64,000 nucleotides of DNA from JAKACA01 sp963735115 (GTDB taxonomy: Bacteria; Actinomycetota; Acidimicrobiia; Acidimicrobiales; Bog-793): the NCBI GenBank assembly GCA_963735115.1, contig CAVTJR010000001.1, positions 1,644,903-1,708,902 of the forward strand, in the 5' to 3' direction. Shown here one piece after another: positions 16,880-23,863 of this stretch (its first letter is position 1; each line of letters opens with the position of its first letter). The notes under the pieces are model-generated. The model was not told the origin of the DNA. It searched no databases and saw only the letters and a list, made by a program, of their open reading frames with translations. A program made the translations under genes and the position numbers.

Positions 16880-17322
16880 GGGCGGTCGTCCAGCGAGTCG
16901 CCTGGGCGCGCGTCAGCATCGCCGGCGAGGTCGTCGGCTCCATCGAGGGCCCCGGCCTGTGCGTGCTCGTCGGAGCGACCCACACCGACACCGAGGCCAC
17001 AGCCCGCGCGCTCGCCGCACGGCTGTGGAACCTCCGCGTGCTGGCCGACTCGGAGGGCCGCATGAACCGGTCGGCGGCCGAGCTCGGTGGCGGCATCCTC
17101 GTCGTCAGCCAGTTCACGCTCTACGGCGACACCGCCAAGGGCCGGCGACCCTCCTTCATGGCGGCCGCCCCCGGGGCGATCGCTGAGCCGCTCGTCGACC
17201 TCGTCGTTGCCGAGCTCCGTCGGCTCGGTGCCACCGTCGCCACCGGGCGCTTCGGAGCCGACATGCTCGTCGAACTCGCAAACGACGGGCCCGTGACGAT
17301 TCTCCTCGAGGTCGACGACTGA
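16876..17322 (+). CDS. dtd: D-aminoacyl-tRNA deacylase
   Basis: A 148-residue DTD-family protein that hydrolyses D-amino acids, and glycine mischarged on tRNA-Ala, from tRNA. Key motifs are complete: the N-terminal MRAVVQRVAWARVSI, SQFTLYGD in the middle (the SQFTL motif), and NDGPVTILLE near the C-terminus (the cross-subunit Gly-cisPro motif NxGPxT, here NDGPVT). The length is normal. The start overlaps the upstream stop by four bases. Confidence 0.95.
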   Translation: MRAVVQRVAWARVSIAGEVVGSIEGPGLCVLVGATHTDTEATARALAARLWNLRVLADSEGRMNRSAAELGGGILVVSQFTLYGDTAKGRRPSFMAAAPGAIAEPLVDLVVAELRRLGATVATGRFGADMLVELANDGPVTILLEVDD

Positions 17323-17357
17323 CCCGGCCGCTGTCGGGTTCGCACCATACTGGCGCC

Positions 17358-18329
17358 ATGCGCTACCTCATCCTCGGCGCCGGCGCCATCGGTGGCGCCA
17401 TCGGCGGGCGGTTGTTCCAGCACGGTCACGACGTCGTCCTCATCGCACGCGGCGAGCATCTCGCAGCCCTCCGGACCACCGGCCTGGAGCTGCGGGACCC
17501 GGAGACGACTGTCCACCTCGCCGTAAAGACCGCCCCGAGCGCCGAGGCGGCGCAGCCGCAAGGCGGCGACGTCGTCATCTTGGCCACGAAGTCACAGCAC
17601 TCCGAACCACTCCTTGCCGATCTCGCCCTCGTGGCACCTCCGGAGATCGCCGTCGTGTGTGCTCAGAACGGCGTTGAGAACGAGCGTGTGGCGCTGCGAC
17701 GCTTCGCCAACACCTACGGCATGCGGGTCATCCTCGCCGGCACCCACCTCGAGCCTGGCGTCGTCGAGATCTCGACGTCGCCCTTGTGGGGGATCCTCGA
17801 CATCGGCCGCTACCCAGAAGGCAGCGACGCCGTCGCCGAGCAGATCGCCGAGGATCTGCGGGTGAGCGGGTTTGACGCGCGGGCGACGCCGCGAGTGATG
17901 AGCCACAAGTACCTGAAGCTGTTGAGCAACCTCGCAAACGCCATCCAGGCCGCCTCCGGGACGGGCGAGGATCCGACCGCCCGCCAGCTTGCCAAAGCAG
18001 CCAGGGCCGAGGCGCGGGCCTGCTTTGCCGCCGCCGGCATCGAGGTGGCCGAGGAGACCGACGAAGCAGAGCGCCGGCGAACTCGGGGTCTCACCCAAGC
18101 GGTCGGCGGGGCGAGCCGGGAGGGCGGCTCGTCGTGGCAGAGCCTTCGGCGGGGAACGGGCAACATCGAGGCCGACTGGTTGAACGGCGAGATCGTTCTC
18201 CTCGGCCGCCAGCATGGCGTGCCCACGCCCGTGAACGAGCGCCTGCAGGCGGTCGCCAATCGCATGGCGCACGAGGGGATGCCGCCGGGCTCCATCTCCG
18301 CCGAGGAGCTCGCCGCCGGCCTCCTCTGA
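17358..18329 (+). CDS. 2-dehydropantoate 2-reductase family protein (PanE/ApbA-like)
   Basis: A 323-residue NADP-dependent reductase. The N-terminal Rossmann motif MRYLILGAGAIGGAIGGRL is exact for the family. The middle has the substrate-domain segments CAQNGVENERVALRRF and SHKYLKLLSNLANAIQA, the latter with the family's Lys. Many actinobacteria have several paralogues, and only some act on ketopantoate. No pan gene is adjacent here, so the specific reaction is uncertain. The metallo-hydrolase gene follows after about 48 bp. Confidence 0.82.
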   Translation: MRYLILGAGAIGGAIGGRLFQHGHDVVLIARGEHLAALRTTGLELRDPETTVHLAVKTAPSAEAAQPQGGDVVILATKSQHSEPLLADLALVAPPEIAVVCAQNGVENERVALRRFANTYGMRVILAGTHLEPGVVEISTSPLWGILDIGRYPEGSDAVAEQIAEDLRVSGFDARATPRVMSHKYLKLLSNLANAIQAASGTGEDPTARQLAKAARAEARACFAAAGIEVAEETDEAERRRTRGLTQAVGGASREGGSSWQSLRRGTGNIEADWLNGEIVLLGRQHGVPTPVNERLQAVANRMAHEGMPPGSISAEELAAGLL

Positions 18330-18377
18330 CCGGCCTCTCCCTTGGCGTCGGCGGCAGGTCGTGGGAGAGTTTCTCCC

Positions 18378-19331
18378 ATGGTCGCCTATGAGCTCGGTCT
18401 GCACGAAGTCGCCGACGGCGTCTTCGCCTATCTGCAACCGGATGGATCATGGGGCTACAGCAACGCCGGCCTCGCCACGGGCGAGGGCGAGTCCCTCCTT
18501 GTCGACACCCTCTTCGACCTGAGCCTGACCCGGGCGATGCTCACCGCCATGGAGCCGTACACGACGTCCTGCCCCATCACGACGATCGTGAACACACATG
18601 CCAACGGAGATCACTGCCACGGCAACCAGCTCGTGCCGGGTGCCCGCGTGATCGCCTCGGCGGCGACGGCGGCCGAGATGGCCGAGCTGCCGCCGTCGGC
18701 GCTGCACGCCTTGAAGCAGCTCGATCTCGGTGAGGATGGCAACCGCTTCGTCTCGGAAGCCTTCGGGCCCTTCCGGTTCGACGACATCGCCTTCGCCCCG
18801 CCGACGGAGACCTTCTCCGGTCATCTCGAGGGCGAGGTCGGCGGCCGGCCCTTCCGCCTTGAGGAGGTCGGACCCGCCCACACGAGCGGCGACGTCATCG
18901 TGTTCCTGCCCGATGCCGGCGTTGTGTTCACCGGTGACATCTGTTTCATCGGCTCCACTCCGATCATCTGGCGCGGGCCGGTGGGGAACTGGCTGCGAGC
19001 GTGTGCTCGCCTACGCGAGCTGCAGCCGAGCGTCGTCGTGCCCGGGCATGGCCCCGTCGTGAGCGTGGACGAGATCGCCCCGGTCGAGAGCTACCTGCGG
19101 TTCGTGCAAGCCGAAGCGACGCAACGGGCGCGTGCCGGCATGGCGTCGGTGGAGGCCGCCTTCGACATCGATCTGGGGGACTACGGCGCCTGGTCGGACA
19201 CAGAGCGCATCGTCGTGAACACCGATGCCGTCTACGCCGAGGCCGAACCCGGGCACGAGCGCATGGACGTCCTCACGATGCTCTCGGAGATGGGGCGGTA
19301 CCGGGCGACGCGAAAGCGATCGACCCCTTAG
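18378..19331 (+). CDS. MBL-fold metallo-hydrolase
   Basis: A 317-residue metallo-beta-lactamase-fold hydrolase. The metal motif is NTHANGDHCHGNQ (HxxxDH type, with the first His followed by Ala-Asn-Gly-Asp-His), followed by GPAHTSGDVIVFLPDAGVVFTGDICF (second His and bridging Asp) and VPGHGPVVS (third His). An ATG at 18378 with GGGAGA nine bases upstream fits better than the open frame to 18342. The last four bases overlap the convergent enoyl-CoA hydratase gene tail to tail. The substrate is unknown. Confidence 0.85.
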   Translation: MVAYELGLHEVADGVFAYLQPDGSWGYSNAGLATGEGESLLVDTLFDLSLTRAMLTAMEPYTTSCPITTIVNTHANGDHCHGNQLVPGARVIASAATAAEMAELPPSALHALKQLDLGEDGNRFVSEAFGPFRFDDIAFAPPTETFSGHLEGEVGGRPFRLEEVGPAHTSGDVIVFLPDAGVVFTGDICFIGSTPIIWRGPVGNWLRACARLRELQPSVVVPGHGPVVSVDEIAPVESYLRFVQAEATQRARAGMASVEAAFDIDLGDYGAWSDTERIVVNTDAVYAEAEPGHERMDVLTMLSEMGRYRATRKRSTP

Positions 19332-20146
19332 AAGCGAGGCGCTCGCTTCTCCCGCAAGGCCGCGACGCCCTCTCGGTAGTCAGGCGCCCGCATCATGGCG
19401 GTCATGGTCGCCTCGGCCTGCGCGATGGAGGAGGCCGGCCCTCCGGCGGCCAACAGGTCGCCGTACAGCTGCCGCTTGGTGACGGCCAGGGAGGCGGGCG
19501 ACACGCCCGTGGCGAGGCTGGCGGCATAGTTCCGCACGTGCTCAGCCAGCTCGGCGGCCGGCACGACGGCGCTCACGAGCCCCATCTCCCGCGCCTCCTC
19601 GGCAACGAAGATGCGGCTCGACAACAAGACGTCGGTCGCCCGCCCGAGGCCGATGAGCCGCGGGAGCAGCCACGAGAGCCCGAACTCTGCAGGCAGGCCG
19701 AGGCGGCCGTGGGCGGACGTGAGCTTGGCGCCGGCGGCGGCGAACCGGATGTCGCAGTAGCACATCAACGCAAAACCGAGACCGGCGGCGGGGCCGTTCA
19801 CGGAGGCGATGATGGGTTTCTCGATGCCGAGGTGATAGGCGAGGTCGGCATCGAACTCGGCACGCACGCCGTAGCCGGGCGTGGGGGGATCGTCCGGCAG
19901 GCCGTCCGAGTAGCCGCCACGGTCGATGTGGCCCGCCAGCGCCTCGCTGTCGGCACCCGCGCAGAAACCCCTCCCCGCCCCCGTCACCACGATCACCCGC
20001 ACGCTTGCGTCGGCGGACGCCTCGGCGAGGGCCGTGCGGTACTCGAGGCTCATCCGGCCGGTCCAGGCGTTGAGGCGCTCCGGGCGGCTGAGGGTGATCG
20101 TGGCGACTCGGTCGTCGACCGAGTAGGCGGTGACTTTGCGCTCCAC
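19328..20146 (-). CDS. enoyl-CoA hydratase/isomerase family protein
   Basis: A 272-residue crotonase-fold protein. The two oxyanion-hole segments are present: GAGRGFCAGADSEAL, and NGPAAGLGFALMCYCDIRFAAAGAKL. The C-terminal LPRLIGLGRATDVLLSSRIFVAEEAREMGLVSAVV is standard. It would hydrate or isomerise an enoyl-CoA in fatty-acid or aromatic breakdown. It stands between convergent and divergent single genes, not in a beta-oxidation operon, so the pathway is open. The start at 20146 lies 42 bp from the divergent sirtuin start. Confidence 0.9.
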   Translation of the reverse strand: MERKVTAYSVDDRVATITLSRPERLNAWTGRMSLEYRTALAEASADASVRVIVVTGAGRGFCAGADSEALAGHIDRGGYSDGLPDDPPTPGYGVRAEFDADLAYHLGIEKPIIASVNGPAAGLGFALMCYCDIRFAAAGAKLTSAHGRLGLPAEFGLSWLLPRLIGLGRATDVLLSSRIFVAEEAREMGLVSAVVPAAELAEHVRNYAASLATGVSPASLAVTKRQLYGDLLAAGGPASSIAQAEATMTAMMRAPDYREGVAALREKRAPRF

Positions 20147-20188
20147 GCCGTGCGACGCTACCGGCTCCGGCGCGCGAACCTGGGGGAG

Positions 20189-21004
20189 ATGACCAGCGAA
20201 GCTGCCGATCCGGACGTAGTCGCCAGCGCCGCCGCCCTCGTGGGGACGGCTGCGTCGGTCGTCGTGCTCACCGGCGCGGGCATCTCGACCGACGCCGGCA
20301 TACCCGACTTCCGTGGACCGAACGGGGTGTGGACCCGCAACCCAGGTGCCGAGCGCATGGCGACGTTGCGCAACTACCTCGAGGAGGCCGACGTCCGCCG
20401 CGCCGCCTGGCGATCACGGCTCGACTCGCCCGTATGGGGCGCCGTGCCGACTCCCGCCCACTACGCCCTTGTCGAGCTGGAGCGGAGCGGTCGCCTGCAC
20501 ACGCTCGTGACCCAGAACACCGACGGTCTCCATGGCCTGGCGGGCAGCTCACCGGAACGGGTGGTCGAGGTTCACGGCACGGCGCACGTCTGCGTGTGCT
20601 GGACGTGCGGTCACCGCCAGCCGACGCTGCGCGTGCTCGAGCGCGTTCGCGCAGGCGAGGAGGATCCTCGCTGCCGGCGACCGACCGCCTCCGTCAACGG
20701 TGCGAGCCGGCGGGGCGATGCCGAGCTGTGCGGCGGCATCTTGAAGACGGCCACGGTGAGCTTCGGGCAGTCGCTCGACCCGGACGACATCGAGCGCGCC
20801 CAGATGGCCGTGGCGAGCGCACAGCTGCTGCTCGCCGTCGGAACCACCCTCGAGGTGCAGCCGATCGCCGGCATCGTCCCGCTCGCTCGCCACTTGAGCA
20901 AGGCGGTCGTCATTGTGAACGGCAGCCCGACGGCATGTGACGATCTGGCCGATGTCGTCGTGCGCGGCCCGATCAGCGACGTCCTCCCTCGGCTCCTCGG
21001 CTAG
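20189..21004 (+). CDS. Sir2-family NAD-dependent deacylase
   Basis: A 271-residue sirtuin. The NAD site reads TGAGISTDAGIPDFRGPNGVW at about residues 28-48, TQNTDGLH at 108-115, and the catalytic His is H129 in VEVHG. The zinc ligands are unusual: Cys137 and Cys140 form a normal CxxC, but the second pair appears to be Cys162 and Cys181, separated by an 18-residue basic insert rather than two residues. The ATG at 20189 follows GGGGGAG closely. The reading frame runs open far upstream, over the neighbouring gene, which is not real coding. Confidence 0.9.
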   Translation: MTSEAADPDVVASAAALVGTAASVVVLTGAGISTDAGIPDFRGPNGVWTRNPGAERMATLRNYLEEADVRRAAWRSRLDSPVWGAVPTPAHYALVELERSGRLHTLVTQNTDGLHGLAGSSPERVVEVHGTAHVCVCWTCGHRQPTLRVLERVRAGEEDPRCRRPTASVNGASRRGDAELCGGILKTATVSFGQSLDPDDIERAQMAVASAQLLLAVGTTLEVQPIAGIVPLARHLSKAVVIVNGSPTACDDLADVVVRGPISDVLPRLLG

Positions 21005-21102
21005 CCGGCCGGCGGACGTCGGCGGTGAGGTGGATCAGCGGCCGGCGGACCGTCGGCGGTGGGTGGATCACCGCCCGGCGGACCGTCGGCGGTGGGGTGG
21101 GG
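21005..21102. repeat. 33-bp tandem repeats between convergent genes
   Basis: GGCGGA recurs at 21011, 21044 and 21077 in 33-bp units of the type GGCGGACCGTCGGCGGTGGG. The array fills the whole gap between the convergent sirtuin and YcaQ-like genes and may act as an intergenic spacer or terminator region. No U-tract terminator is visible. Confidence 0.75.
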
Positions 21103-22287
21103 TCAGCGCCCGGCGGCCTGCACGGCTTCGATCACCTCGTCCCGGCGGTCCTCGGGCGTCACCCACTCCACCCGCATGTCCTCAGAGCCCACCCAGGAGG
21201 CGGCGCTCCGGAGAGCGAGGCCGAGGCCGCGCACGGCGCCGGCGCTCGCCCGCGGCTCGAGGTGAACGCCCTTTGCCACGAATGTGGCGCCGTCGCGGCC
21301 CGGGTCCACGCGACCGACGAGGGCGTCGCCCACGAGCAGCGGCATGGAGAAATAGCCGTGCACGCGTTTTGGCTTGGGTGTGTAGGCCTCGAGACGATGG
21401 CGGAACGCGAAGAGGCGTTCGGCGCGGTCTCTGTCCCAGATGAGGGAGTCGAAGGGGGACAGCAGCGTCGGCCGCGAGCGCAGGCCCGCCGTGCCGGCCC
21501 CGAACAGCGCCGGTTCCGCCCAGGCGGGGGAGCTCCAGCCCTCGACCGTGACGGGTACGAGACCGAGATCGCCCACGAGTCGGGTGACGATAGGGGACTT
21601 GACCCCGCTGTAGGCGGCGAAGTCCCTCACGGTGGCGACGCCGAGCGCCCTCGCCGCCCGCTCGAGTAGATGGCGCGCCTGCTCGTCCGGCTCGACGGAG
21701 GCGGCGAGAAGCTCAGCAGGCACGGCTCGCTCGGGCAGGTCGTACACCCGCTGGAAACCCCGTCGCTGTGCGCACACGACGTCGCCGACGTCGAGCAGCC
21801 ATTCGACGGCGATCTTGGTCTCGGACCAGTCCCACCAGGGTCCTCCGCGCTTGGCGCCGCCAAGGCCGTTTGCCGTCAGGGGCCCGTCTGATCGCAGGCG
21901 CTCGAGGACGACCGCGCAGGCTTTCTCGGCGTCCTCGAGGTGGTGCCAGCGGCGCCCGCGTTGACGGCGTGCCCGGCGCTCGGTTTCGTAGAAGGGCCAG
22001 TCCTCCATCGGTAGGACGCAAGCGGCGTGCGCCCAGTATTCGAAGGCGCCGAACGGCGGACCCGCCCAGTACGCCTTCTCGATCGCCTGCCGCTTCACGG
22101 GTCCGAGGCGGGCGTAGGCCACGAGCTCATGCGAACGAGCGAGCACCGAGATCGTGTCGATCTGCACGGCCCGGAGGCGTCGCAGCATCGCCGCCGCCCC
22201 GCCGGTCCAACGCCGCCCGAGGAGGCCTTGGGCGGCGAGAGCAATCCGGCGGGCGTCCCGCACCGAGAGGGTCTCCGTGGCTGCCAT
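21103..22287 (-). CDS. YcaQ/AlkX-like winged-helix DNA glycosylase family protein
   Basis: A 394-residue protein of the HTH_42 (YcaQ) family, whose studied members unhook interstrand DNA cross-links and excise bulky alkylated bases. The N-terminal VRDARRIALAAQGL and RRLRAVQIDTISVLARSHELVAYARLG include the Q-x-D catalytic triplet (QID). Family segments EYWAHAACVLPMEDWP and LLSPFDSLIWDRDR are also present. The length matches the family. No other repair gene is adjacent. Confidence 0.88.
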   Translation of the reverse strand: MAATETLSVRDARRIALAAQGLLGRRWTGGAAAMLRRLRAVQIDTISVLARSHELVAYARLGPVKRQAIEKAYWAGPPFGAFEYWAHAACVLPMEDWPFYETERRARRQRGRRWHHLEDAEKACAVVLERLRSDGPLTANGLGGAKRGGPWWDWSETKIAVEWLLDVGDVVCAQRRGFQRVYDLPERAVPAELLAASVEPDEQARHLLERAARALGVATVRDFAAYSGVKSPIVTRLVGDLGLVPVTVEGWSSPAWAEPALFGAGTAGLRSRPTLLSPFDSLIWDRDRAERLFAFRHRLEAYTPKPKRVHGYFSMPLLVGDALVGRVDPGRDGATFVAKGVHLEPRASAGAVRGLGLALRSAASWVGSEDMRVEWVTPEDRRDEVIEAVQAAGR

Positions 22288-22354
22288 GGCAGTTGTCCTA
22301 TGGGCCGACGGGGCGCGGGTGCAACTCGTCAGGGAGATCCTCAGCCCAGGGGCC

Positions 22355-22383
22355 TTGCAATGTACGTGGCTCCTCCCTATAAT
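22355..22383 (+). promoter_or_regulatory. strong sigma-70-type promoter
   Basis: TTGCAA at 22355-22360 and a perfect TATAAT at 22378-22383, separated by exactly 17 bp, form one of the best vegetative promoter matches in this GC-rich window. It points rightward into a structured leader and a 42-codon frame. Transcription should start near 22390. Confidence 0.7.
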
Positions 22384-22389
22384 CTAGTA

Positions 22390-22421
22390 AAGCCATAAAC
22401 CAGATAGCAATAGTCAGGAAT
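22390..22421. promoter_or_regulatory. bipartite motif shared with the metY promoter
   Basis: AAGCCATAA, 13 bases, then AGTCAGGAAT. The same two blocks with the same 13-base gap occur at 51392-51423 just before metY. Here the motif covers the predicted transcription start of the TATAAT promoter, a position expected of a repressor site. Confidence 0.55.
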
Positions 22422-22436
22422 GGCGCGCGGCCGGGA

Positions 22437-22474
22437 GTCCGGCTACCTCGCTTCCCCCGGCGAGGCAGCCGGAC
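22437..22474 (+). ncRNA. structured leader hairpin with a C-rich loop
   Basis: GTCCGGCT (22437-22444) pairs with AGCCGGAC (22467-22474), and CCTCGC (22446-22451) pairs inside with GCGAGG (22460-22465), leaving the loop TTCCCCCG. The stem is 14 bp with one internal mismatch. It begins about 45 nt after the predicted start site and is followed by 110 nt of further GC-rich leader. It does not match a riboswitch or small-RNA class I can name. Confidence 0.5.
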
Positions 22475-22585
22475 CCGGACCGACACGGAGACAAGAGCCA
22501 GCGTGACTGCGGTGGCCGAACGGTCCGGCTTGGCTGCCCGAGGGGCTCGTCCGGTGGCCGCCTCGCAGACCGGATCGGAGCACGC

Positions 22586-22714
22586 ATGAGCAACACCGAC
22601 AAGCTCCTTGGCTCGAGGGCGATCGCTGGGTGGCTGACGGTCTACGGTCTCCTCGAGCTCATCACCGACCTCGTCGAGCGTCAGAGCCAGTGGAGGGCAT
22701 TCCGGTGGCGGTGA
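22586..22714 (+). CDS. small ORF, 42 residues, unknown
   Basis: A 42-codon frame starting MSNTDKLLGSRAIAGWLTV and ending QWRAFRWR. GGAG ends five bases before the ATG, and a strong promoter lies about 200 bp upstream with no other gene between. The middle (residues 12-30) is a hydrophobic helix, and the C-terminus is Arg/Trp-rich, so a small membrane-associated peptide is possible. I recognise no family. It could also be a leader peptide, although no gene follows on this strand for 370 bp. Confidence 0.5.
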   Translation: MSNTDKLLGSRAIAGWLTVYGLLELITDLVERQSQWRAFRWR

Positions 22715-22792
22715 TGCTCGGCCGGCGGGACGTGGGTTTCTCGTACCCGACCTGAGTCTCAAAGGAGCCCGTCGCCGGCGCCCGAGCCCGGC

Positions 22793-23019
22793 GGATCACT
22801 GCGGGCAACCAGTTCACCGCCTGCGGGCCAGCCGGCCCACCTCACCCTGGCGCCGGCCGAACTGAGTGCGCAGGGCGACCAAGCTGCCGCCGGCGGATCA
22901 CTGCAGGCAACCAGTTCACCGTCAGCGGGCCAGCCGGCCCACCTCGCCCTGGCGCCGGCCGAACTGAGTGCGCAGGGCGACCAAACTGCCGCCGGCGGAT
23001 CACTGCAGGCAACCAGTTC
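22793..23019. repeat. 102-bp direct repeat, two and a quarter copies
   Basis: GGATCACTGC begins copies at 22793, 22895 and 22997, a constant 102-bp period. Copies 1 and 2 are nearly identical; the third is cut after about 23 bp. Each unit carries GAACTG and CAGTTC as inverted arms, so it can fold. It fills the gap between the small ORF and the phosphoribosyltransferase gene and has no coding signal. Confidence 0.85.
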
Positions 23020-23087
23020 GCCATGGGCGTTCCGAAATCGCTGCGCCCTCGTGCCGGAGAGGGGAGAATCAACGGGGGAGGTGCGCT

Positions 23088-23771
23088 ATGAACCGATTCG
23101 CCGACCGCGCCGAGGCGGGTCGGCGACTCGCGACCTTGTTGACGGGCCTGCGCGGCCACGACGTCGTCGTCCTCGGCATACCGCGGGGCGGCGTTCCCGT
23201 CGCGGCCGAGGTCGCACGCGCACTGGACGCGCCCCTCGACGTCGTTCTCGTCCGCAAGCTGGGCCTGCCGTTCCAGACCGAGATGGCGATGGGCGCCATC
23301 GGCGAGGGCGGCGCACGCATCCTGAACGAGGACGTCGTCCGCCTGGCGCGCCTGACCGAGGCGCAGGTCGCCGCCGTGGAGGCTCGTGAGCGGGTCGAGC
23401 TCGAGCGACGCGGCCGGCGCTACCGTGGCGACCGCGGACGTCTACCGCTCGAGGGCCGGACTGCGATCGTGGTCGACGACGGCATCGCCACCGGATCGAC
23501 CGCCAAGGCGGCCTGCCAGGTGGCACGTTCCCTCGCGGCCGCCGTTGTCGTCCTCGCCACCCCTGTGGCGCCGCCGAGCTCGATCGCCGAGCTGCGCTCG
23601 TGCGCAGACGAGGTCGTCTGTGCCATGAGCCCGCGAAACTTCTATGCCGTCGGCGAGTGGTACGCCGATTTCGAGCCGACGACCGACGAGGAGGTAGTGA
23701 GGCTGCTGGACGAGGCGACGGAGCGGCTCTCCGACGGACGGGGGCGACCCGAGAAGGCGGCGCCTACCTGA
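23088..23771 (+). CDS. phosphoribosyltransferase-fold protein
   Basis: A 227-residue protein with the PRPP-binding loop AIVVDDGIATGSTAKAA and the N-terminal DVVVLGIPRGGVPVAAEVARAL, typical of the broad type I phosphoribosyltransferase family often annotated only at family level. The ATG at 23088 follows GGGGGAGG by six bases, which fixes the start. It ends about 90 bp before an S9 peptidase gene on the same strand. The base substrate cannot be told from sequence. Confidence 0.85.
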   Translation: MNRFADRAEAGRRLATLLTGLRGHDVVVLGIPRGGVPVAAEVARALDAPLDVVLVRKLGLPFQTEMAMGAIGEGGARILNEDVVRLARLTEAQVAAVEARERVELERRGRRYRGDRGRLPLEGRTAIVVDDGIATGSTAKAACQVARSLAAAVVVLATPVAPPSSIAELRSCADEVVCAMSPRNFYAVGEWYADFEPTTDEEVVRLLDEATERLSDGRGRPEKAAPT

Positions 23772-23863
23772 GAGGGCTCCTTGCCCGTTATGGTCGCCGA
23801 CGAGGGTTGGGGAGCGCGCCTACGTCTCGCTCCCTTCGATAGGGACGGGGAGGCGGTGCTCTC

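Noticed and set aside
22437..22474. 6C RNA as identity of the C-loop hairpin
   Set aside because: 6C RNAs need two hairpins, each with six or more C in the loop; here one hairpin has five C and no second one is seen.
22298..22762. 154-codon frame on the minus strand over the promoter and small ORF
   Set aside because: It would run backwards through TATAAT and the leader hairpin, has no start signal, and its composition is not protein-like.
22793..23019. CRISPR array
   Set aside because: The 102-bp units repeat as a whole with no variable spacers.
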